NCBI RefSeq assembly: GCF_019695415.1
Contig: NZ_JAIFKJ010000546.1
Span: forward strand, 1-6,943
Direction of reading: 5' to 3'
Length of the DNA stretch: 6,943 nucleotides
DNA from: Thiohalocapsa sp.
GTDB taxonomy: Bacteria; Pseudomonadota; Gammaproteobacteria; Chromatiales; Chromatiaceae
The notes under the pieces: model-generated
The model's database searches: none
Seen by the model: only the letters and a program-made list of their open reading frames with translations
Told to the model about the DNA's origin: nothing
Made by a program: the position numbers and the translations under genes
In this document: positions 6,418 to 6,943 of the stretch, piece by piece
How positions within the stretch are numbered: position 1 is the first letter of the stretch
How the letters are laid out: each line of letters begins with the position of its first letter

Positions 6418-6787
6418 CGGCTGTTCGGCACGGGAGTTCCTGGCGGCAGGGCCGGTGGCTGGGCATCGCGAGCTTAAGGAACGGTACTACCCGCGACCGC
6501 TTGCCATCATGGCGTATGCCCCGCGCGTTGTCAGGCAGATTGCCGGTTGGCGGCGGCACGCGTGCTTGGGGCAACACACGGACCTTGGTGCTGTGCAGCT
6601 GGTTCGGACCTTGAGCCATGCCGACGACAAGGCCGCTCGCAGGCCGGTGGCCGATCCAATTCCCCCAAAGAATGGGGTGTTTCCCGATGGGACCTCCTCG
6701 AGAGATCGCGTAGCGTGCTGTCAAGTGCGCTGGGCGGCTCGTGCCGAGCCCAGGCCGGGCTACAAACTGCGACGGGAGGCATCAAGC
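6418..6787. other. 370-base intergenic region between divergent genes, no recognisable gene
   Basis: The region separates the permease (minus) from the exported-protein gene (plus), so it should hold promoters for both. I see no strong sigma70 pair. TTGACA occurs on the minus strand at 6719-6724, but no good -10 lies at the right distance. Small perfect hairpins occur on the plus-strand side: CCCC/GGGG (6663-6666 with 6674-6677), TCCC/GGGA (6682-6685 with 6689-6692) and GGCTCG/CGAGCC (6736-6741 with 6745-6750). Open frames across it have no recognisable family motif and enter the permease gene out of frame, so I do not call them genes. Confidence 0.6.
6774..6779 (+). promoter_or_regulatory. 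Ribosome binding site GGGAGG of the terminal exported-protein gene
   Basis: GGGAGG lies eight bases before the ATG at 6788. The strength and spacing of this site are the main reason for accepting the short cut-off frame that follows as a real gene. Confidence 0.7.
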
Positions 6788-6943
6788 ATGAAGGCTTGCA
6801 ACGTGACGCTGGCGACGACGGCGCTGCTGGGGATGCTCATCCTGCCCGCCGCGCCGGCGGGGTTCCTCGCGGGCTTCCACGGCTGGGCGGAGGTGACCAA
6901 CTGCCCGCCCTGCGCTGCCCCCCCGAGCCCCACCGTGTACACC
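6788..6943 (+). CDS. Exported protein of unknown function, N-terminal 52 residues only (cut by window end)
   Basis: The frame starts MKACNVTLATTALLGMLILP and runs off the window. Residues 1-24 look like a signal peptide: Lys2, a hydrophobic stretch from about 6 to 20, then PAAPA with likely cleavage after Ala22 or Ala24. There is no lipobox, so a lipoprotein is unlikely. The visible mature part is GFLAGFHGWAEVTNCPPC and then a Pro/Ala-rich stretch, with Cys39 and Cys42 in a CPPC pair. Fifty-two residues do not let me assign a family. The CPPC could be a metal or disulfide site, or chance. A strong GGGAGG ribosome binding site supports the start. The gene is divergent from the permease and could share its promoter region. 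Confidence 0.65.
   Translation, partial: MKACNVTLATTALLGMLILPAAPAGFLAGFHGWAEVTNCPPCAAPPSPTVYT

Noticed and set aside
5404..6477. Plus-strand open frame of 357 codons opposite the permease 5' half
   Set aside because: Shadow of the permease; His/Gly/Leu-rich composition with no domain.
6131..6724. Minus-strand open frame that spans the intergenic region and enters the permease out of frame
   Set aside because: Most of it shadows the permease; the intergenic part has no recognisable motif and no ribosome binding site.

Overview
The window is GC-rich and densely coding. It looks like a gammaproteobacterial chromosome, perhaps a purple-sulfur or Xanthomonas-like lineage. That placement is inferred from GC content, gene content and a palindromic repeat resembling repeats of those groups; no marker gene in the window proves it. 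It holds four main genes and one cut-off gene.

Layout. Bases 3-1793 (+) encode the C-terminal part of a long Lhr-type DNA helicase, with its helicase core lying upstream of the window. Its linkers carry two different families of short repeats read in frame. Bases 1794-2013 are a short convergent gap with no convincing terminator. Bases 2014-2493 (-) encode a small exported c-type cytochrome of the P460/cytochrome c'-beta family. A 130-base divergent promoter region with two perfect inverted repeats separates it from a MarR-type regulator (2624-3184, +) that has an unusual four-cysteine tail. After a 53-base convergent gap comes a complete 1059-residue RND efflux permease (3238-6417, -). No membrane-fusion protein gene lies directly upstream of it. 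Bases 6418-6787 are 370 non-coding bases between divergent genes. From 6788 (+) an exported protein with a strong ribosome binding site runs off the window end.

How the parts may work together. The clearest unit is the divergent pair of MarR-like regulator and haem protein. The palindromes between them are natural operator candidates, and the cysteine tail suggests a metal- or redox-sensing regulator that controls a cytochrome able to handle small nitrogen species. This is inference. The permease is convergent with the regulator, so joint control is possible but not shown. The helicase appears unrelated to its neighbours.

I see no CRISPR array, transposase, tRNA, rRNA or phage gene. The first ~110 bases are extreme G/C low-complexity sequence that contains a strong hairpin, and should be treated as unreliable.
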